Positions 48,512 to 64,000 of a stretch of 64,000 nt of DNA are shown here, in pieces; position 1 is the stretch's first letter, and every line of letters begins with the position of its first letter. Below the pieces are notes generated by a model. It was not told the origin of the DNA. It ran no database searches and worked only from the letters and a program-made list of their open reading frames with translations. The DNA is taken from contig JACMZG010001911.1 in the NCBI GenBank assembly GCA_018340805.1, positions 48,679,702 through 48,743,701 on the forward strand, in the 5' to 3' direction. The DNA comes from Microvelia longipes. Taxonomy: Eukaryota > Arthropoda > Insecta > Hemiptera > Veliidae. A program made the translations under genes and the position numbers.

Positions 48512-49550
48512 TCGACATTTTTATATTTTTAACAATCATTTGGTAACAAGGACAATTTTTATCAAGGGCCGCATGGTTTGGATTAAATTTATTTTTAGAT
48601 TTACTTTGGGCATTGTGGGCTACACAATTAATGCATTTGTTCCTCGGACTTCTTTGGCATTCTTTAAGTTCATGATTTTCTGAGCATAAAGGACACGTCA
48701 CTTCGTTGGTACAAGTACCATTATGAAATCTTGAGCAATGAAAGCATCTTCGGACATATATATAATCTTCCAGGCGACAAACAGACCAGGAGAACTTTGC
48801 ACCACCTAACAGTAACTTTTTTCTGGTTACAGGATCGACTTCGATGATAAGATGTCTACGAATATGACTTGAACTGGACGAAGTTCCTACCGATGTTTTG
48901 CTTTTACCATCCAAAATTAGTTTGGGCTCTAAGAATGTACTTAGATCACATAGGTCGGAATTTTGCTTCAAAATTACAGATTTCGCGTTGTCTAATGTTA
49001 ATTCCGGTGGAATATCAAGCATTATTAACCTTGGACGATACTTTTTTCCAACTTCAGCTTTAATTCTACCAGCACACACAGTATTAACAGTTTCCTTAAG
49101 TAAGTCGCCTTCCTCTTTGGATGTAGTATGAATTAACAGACGTCCTCCTGGAAGACCTACCATTTTTTTAACACCAACTTTCAATTCCGTTGGGTTTATA
49201 TTTTCTTTTAAAATCTGTTTAGTTTCTTCAATATCCTGATTATCAACACAAGGGCTGATAAAAACTTTATGTACGCTAGGCGGAGGTGGATCAATAGCAC
49301 GAACTATGTCGCTATAAAGAGGTTTTTTGATCTGATCAGTATTCAGACTAGAAGTAGATTGTTCATGTCTGAGTTCATTTTTTTTATTGCTTAAAATTTG
49401 AGATTTTAAAGAGTTAAAGTTTTCAGTCAACTCAATGATAGTCGATCTGAGTAGTTCCTTTAAATCACTTCGAAGATTTGATGCTTGTTTCATGACTTTA
49501 TTTAAGCTTTTAACAGCAGTGTTAAAAGTAGAATCTTCCGGAATTGACAT
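48489..49550 (-). CDS. LINE ORF1 (gag-like, zinc-knuckle protein)
   Basis: Intact 353-codon frame starting MSIPEDSTFN. The N-terminal third has a charged, helix-prone stretch; the centre is a compact domain of the type found in R1/I ORF1 proteins. About residues 268-310 hold three closely spaced CCHC-like knuckles (CFHCSRFHNGTC, CPLCSENHELKEC, CINC). It presumably binds the element RNA. The stop overlaps an ATG of ORF2 (ATGAATAA), and the ORFs overlap by about 20 nt, as in many LINEs. Confidence 0.8.
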   Translation of the reverse strand: MSIPEDSTFNTAVKSLNKVMKQASNLRSDLKELLRSTIIELTENFNSLKSQILSNKKNELRHEQSTSSLNTDQIKKPLYSDIVRAIDPPPPSVHKVFISPCVDNQDIEETKQILKENINPTELKVGVKKMVGLPGGRLLIHTTSKEEGDLLKETVNTVCAGRIKAEVGKKYRPRLIMLDIPPELTLDNAKSVILKQNSDLCDLSTFLEPKLILDGKSKTSVGTSSSSSHIRRHLIIEVDPVTRKKLLLGGAKFSWSVCRLEDYIYVRRCFHCSRFHNGTCTNEVTCPLCSENHELKECQRSPRNKCINCVAHNAQSKSKNKFNPNHAALDKNCPCYQMIVKNIKMSIDYGHHE

Positions 49551-49685
49551 ATTTTTGATAAAATTTAAATGATAGTATTCAATAATAAAAATACGTACGT
49601 TGAAATCCTAGTGTTTATTCAGTATCAGAAACAATGATGTAGGGAGGTCCGATGTGCCTTGCGCTCCTACCGTTCCGTGTATCTC

Positions 49686-49689
49686 ACAC

Positions 49690-49722
<33 letters not shown>
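49686..49722. repeat. GT microsatellite
   Basis: (GT)n of about 30 nt followed by (AT)n. Confidence 0.85.
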
Positions 49723-49739
49723 AATGTATTTTCAGACAC

Positions 49740-50250
49740 TTTCTTGTAAAAAACCTATCTTTCGAACGGATTAATTTTTTTTAATCAAAGTTAGTACAAA
49801 AATCAATCTTCGGGAGGACACGAACCCTATTGAAAACCAGATTTTTATGAAGTCATTAACCCCCGGTTCATTAATTCCCGGTTTGCTGAGTCAGCGAAAT
49901 TATAAAAAAATCAGCAAAATTCAGAGTTAATATTTTTTGCCGCAAAAAGGTCAATATTTATGTTTTTGAGACGCTGAATCAAATGAAACCGGTCCGAAGT
50001 CGATTCAATCACTCTAAGTGACCAAAAAGTAAAAAAAAAACATTGTAAATTACCGAAAACCAAAATTTAGGTAAAAAAAATCGAGTACGGTGTCGTTTTT
50101 AATGTATTTTTGGGCGGCGCTAAATCGAATAAAACCGGCCCGAAGTCAATACGACCACTTCAAGTTACCAAAAAATCGAAAAACCACAAAAAATTATCGA
50201 AAACCAAAATTAGGTTCGATGAAAATCAAATTTCGAGTAGGGTGTATTTA
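49740..50250. repeat. Dispersed repeat with two degenerate units (about 120 bp)
   Basis: 'cgctgaatcaaatgaaaccg' and 'cgctaaatcgaataaaaccg' each lead to 'c.gaagtc.at.c.a.cact', 'agt.accaaaaag' and 'ac.gaaaaccaaaa'. The same family appears complemented at 54520-54740 and in pieces at 29200-29320. Confidence 0.5.
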
Positions 50251-50487
50251 AATTTCTACTTGTATGTAACATAAGTATGCAATCATAATTGCAAATTTGT
50301 TCAAAGGTAATTCCTGCAATACATGATGTAAATAATTGCATGAATAAGACCATACGGGGGAATAATTGTAACCTTCATTAACAATGAAGAATATATTAAA
50401 TCATCGCAGACATTTTATTCAGATTCCCTTGTATCATGTGTATTTCATAGACTAGTTTTTTGATTGTTTTCAAAGTGATAATTGATA

Positions 50488-61018
<10,531 letters not shown>

Positions 61019-62377
61019 AAGAAAATCAACACTTCGACAACATGAATTATTAAAAAAAATATAGCAGCTTTCTTGTGACGTATTTTTATCCATTCTTATA
61101 GGCGCCCAGAAGAATGTTATTTTATTCCGTATTTTTTAAATAAAATACAAATCTAGTCATCATTGCGAAGTCAACACTGCAAAATATTGTCTGCACTTAT
61201 TTAAAGGGCTGTTTATGCTAAAGTTTTACCTATTTATATTGAAAACATCAGGAAAAATTAAATAAAAAGTTGTTACGCTACTGATCAGGTTATAGGGCAT
61301 GTACCAGAAACATAAGCAAGGAATTGATTGTACAGTAAGAAATTATGCATTTTGAAAAAGTCAAATAACCGGAAAATGTTAAAAGTAAGTAAGTAAAAAA
61401 CAATTTTCGAGTCAAGTGTCGTAGTTAATGTTTATGAGGCTCTATGTAGATTGAAAATGATTCTAAGCCGACCTGAGTACTTAAACCCGTATTTTTTTAT
61501 ATTTTTTTCCAGAAGTCGCTACCTAAATTTGACCTGTAATAAATAATGTAATAAGTAATAAATAAAATATTTGTAAAGTCATTATGAAATATGATAAACA
61601 GTAGGGGGGGTCTACAAATAATACATCTAATGACCTATAGCTAGGTTAGAATCACGTAACACATCTTAATTCACGTTTTAAATTTAAATCATTTAAAAAG
61701 TTAAAACTTTACAAGATTTAGATTCAGTGAGGAGTCCTAATATAAAAAAGAGCAAAGCAAACTCTGATACCAAACTGATTATTATATTATTATTTTTATG
61801 TAATACTGTATATACTGATATTAGTGATTTAAAAGTAATTATAACAAAAAAATAAAAACCAGTCATCGATATAAGACTATTAATTACTATATGACTACGA
61901 TGTATAGAACTAACTTGTTTAAAAATATGCTTTCAGGCAATTGAAGTTTATGTTATGTGCGATTGTTTAATTAAGAATTGTTTATTTTCTTATTTGAAAA
62001 CCCCTTCAGTAATTTTAGTAAATAAGTGTATTTTTTAGACCTCTAACTTTTTTAGAGGTCAAGTTGACGTATGATATACAAGAAAGGATGTGTTAGAGAT
62101 GAGCATTCAAGGGTTAAACTAATTATTTGTTATAAGTATTCATTTATAATGAATTTGTTTAGATGAAATTTGCCATTTGTATTGAATTTAATTAATGTTC
62201 ATTTTGTTTCCAAATACAGTCTTTTTTACACTGAAAGTATCTTGTGACACGCTGCCTATCCTATTTATTTTCCTATTTATTTACGCTGGTTATGGTTTAT
62301 ACTATTACCAAAAAGTTAAAAATTTGTGAACAAATGAATAGAAAGCTTCGAGTATGATTCTTAGGTTCAGCACTCAT
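61019..62377. other. 3' flank of elongase gene 3
   Basis: AT-rich. 61390-61510 is a scrap of the 49740-50250 repeat family. No gene recognised. Confidence 0.45.
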
Positions 62378-62924
62378 CATAGGCGGACTTTAACATCACA
62401 GGGGAGTTTACTTAATAAACTTAAGTAAAACTTAATTTTATTTATTTAAATTAAATTAAATAAACTATTTTATGTTTCTCTTAAGAGCTCTTGCGTACTG
62501 CTCTAGGGCCCTAAGGTATGTTAACGGCCCGAGGCCTTAGTCTTCCCTTTGTGACCTTTAAAGGCGTACCTTTGTGATCTTGCGTACTGCTCTAGGGCCC
62601 TAAGGTATGTTAACGGCCCGAGGCCTTAGTCTTCCCTTTGTGACCTTTAAAGGCCCAAGTATAAAGAGTAAGGCCCTAATGAACCGAAATTTAGGAAACA
62701 AATTGAAAATATTTTTAAAAACATTAGTGTACTTTAAAAAAAATTGTCATTAGGAGCTCTTTAGGCCCTACCTTAGAGTATTGGGCCCCTGTGACCCTTG
62801 TGGTATGAATATATAGTTAATATTTTTTTTTTTATTTTCGTAGTTTTTTTTCTTTAAGTTTATTTTTGGCTGAGAGGCCCAAGGAGGACTGCCGCCCTCC
62901 CCCTCAATGGCCAATCCGCCCCTG
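62378..62924. mobile_element. Possible non-autonomous hAT-like element
   Basis: Left end CATAGGCGGACT resembles the complement of the right end (AATCCGCCCCTG, i.e. CAGGGGCGGATT), a common hAT terminus. Flanking 8-mers GCACTCAT and ACACTGTT match at five of eight positions. The interior is less AT-rich and holds the 89-bp duplication. No transposase. Confidence 0.35.
62491..62653. repeat. Direct repeat, 74 bp at 89-bp period
   Basis: TTGCGTACTGCTCTAGGGCC through GTGACCTTTAAAGGC occurs at 62491-62564 and again at 62580-62653 without a difference that I can see. Much more GC-rich than its flanks. Confidence 0.85.
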
Positions 62925-63261
62925 ACACTGTTAAGTTTTTCTGCGCTGTTTTAAAATAAAAAAAGGAAAAACGTCATTCCACAGATTGAAATCAGTTTAA
63001 CATTGCTTAATTTTGCTGCCGTTAGTAGATACATGAAAAAAATTATTGTTAAGTTAACAAAAGTATAAACACTGTAATTGGCCAATTTCCAAAAGTAAGT
63101 AATAACAAAGTACTAACTACAATAAACTTCAGATCAGGTTTATTCGATTCGCGGCAAAAAATAATAAGCAAACCGGGTTAACAACAACCTGGTTTTCAAA
63201 TACATATTATTCCGCTCGAGATGTAGATTGCTTACAAACATCCCCTTGAAATACACTCACA

Positions 63262-63289
63262 CACACATGCATACACAGACACACACACC

Positions 63290-63371
<82 letters not shown>

Positions 63372-63376
63372 ATATA
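63262..63376. repeat. AC/AT microsatellite
   Basis: (CA)n then (AT)n, about 115 nt. Confidence 0.85.
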
Positions 63377-63379
63377 CAG

Positions 63380-64000
63380 GGTGGAACATTTCAGATGCAC
63401 ACCCCCTGCTAAAATGGTTAAAAAAATGGAGATAGAGAGTCGGAAAAAGTCTCCACCCCTAGGTAATCGACCTCAGTGACCTCAAATGTCATTATTTTTT
63501 CGGTAACTATTTGGCAAATATGGTAATTTTATTACCCGAAATGGTAATTCCTCGTTAACTTTAAAAAGTTAAATTGGAGCATACCATGGTATGAACATTT
63601 TTGAAAACAACATTATGTTTTGAGAAATTTTGTATCAATATCATAAAATTCCGGGAAATTTTCTACGACCTATTGTGTAACATACATACACACTTTTATT
63701 CTTGAAAATTGCCATATTTTTGGAACAACAAAATGCACACCCCCTGCTAAAATGGTTAGAAATGAAGATAGAGAGTCGGAAAAAGTCTCCACCCCTAGGT
63801 AATCGACCTCAGTGACCTCAAATATGTCATTATTTTTTCGGTAACTATTTGGCAAATATGGTAATTTTTACCCGAAATGGTAATTCCTCGTTAACTTTAA
63901 AAAAGTTAAATTGGAGCATACCATGATATGAACATTTTAAAACTACATTATGTTCTAAGAAATTTGATACCAATATCATAAAATTCCGGTAATTTTTCTA
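63380..64000. repeat. 338-bp tandem repeat, continuing past the window end
   Basis: GCACACCCCCTGCTAAAATG at 63397 recurs at 63735. The following sequence matches for the whole second copy (e.g. 'gagagtcggaaaaagtctcc', 'aatcgacctcagtgacctca') with small indels. At least 1.8 copies are seen. Confidence 0.85.

Larger units (their letters stand above)
43740..49600 (-). mobile_element. R1/LOA-type (I superfamily) LINE, damaged
   Basis: Minus strand, 5' to 3': ORF1 (49550-48489), then ORF2 with APE endonuclease, RT, RNase H and a C-terminal zinc region, ending at 43779. Inside ORF2 a block of about 980 bp (47244-48226) interrupts the element with a second copy of its own first 455 bp plus a foreign 529-bp block. 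Without that block the ORF order is that of a full-length element. A distinct poly-A tail is not clear below 43740. Confidence 0.8.

Overview
The window is eukaryotic, AT-rich, and mostly intron, intergenic DNA and transposon debris. Interrupted genes with GT-AG introns, R1-type and CR1/Jockey-type LINEs, Penelope-like elements, BEL/Pao and Copia fragments and foldback elements all point to an arthropod, most likely an insect. The species cannot be told from the sequence.

The only host genes I can support are three tandem paralogs on the + strand. All encode ELO-family very-long-chain fatty acid elongases: gene 1 at 12771-21730 (263 aa), gene 2 at 25533-35023 (266 aa) and gene 3 at 50488-61018 (262 aa). 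Each was assembled by eye from seven coding exons. All three have the same intron phases (1,0,0,0,1,0), identical lengths for exons 2, 4 and 5, and every ELO signature: K-x-x-[D]-x-x-D-T, the HxxHH histidine box, HxxMYxYY and TxxQxxQ. They are predicted ER membrane condensing enzymes that would run the first step of acyl-CoA elongation. Such genes commonly feed cuticular hydrocarbon, wax or pheromone pathways in insects, but the substrate cannot be read here. Genes 1 and 2 are close to each other. Gene 3 is more divergent and separated by 15 kb of transposons.

Layout: 1-12.7 kb has no host gene and holds a hAT-like remnant, three LINE fragments, a GCTTCGCTCG-type satellite split by a LINE, inverted repeats and a large foldback element. 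12.8-21.7 kb is gene 1. 21.7-25.5 kb is a 1.7-kb foldback element with a LINE 3' end inside it. 25.5-35.0 kb is gene 2, whose introns hold several tandem arrays and palindromic elements. 35-43.7 kb holds a tRNA-headed SINE-like repeat, a Copia fragment split by a Penelope-like element, and a second Penelope endonuclease fragment. 43.7-49.6 kb is a damaged R1-type LINE on the minus strand, carrying a 455-bp internal duplication around a 529-bp block that recurs 5.07 kb away. 50.5-61.0 kb is gene 3, with a BEL/Pao gag remnant, a LINE RT fragment, a possible solo LTR and a 135-nt pure T run in its introns. 61-64 kb holds a hAT-like remnant with an 89-bp direct repeat, and a 338-bp tandem repeat that runs off the window end.

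I did not find a convincing undescribed gene system. The best leads are the ELO triplet, palindromes built from Penelope-type 3' ends, the B-A-B'...A' duplication, and two dispersed repeats carrying a 5S-rRNA-like segment.
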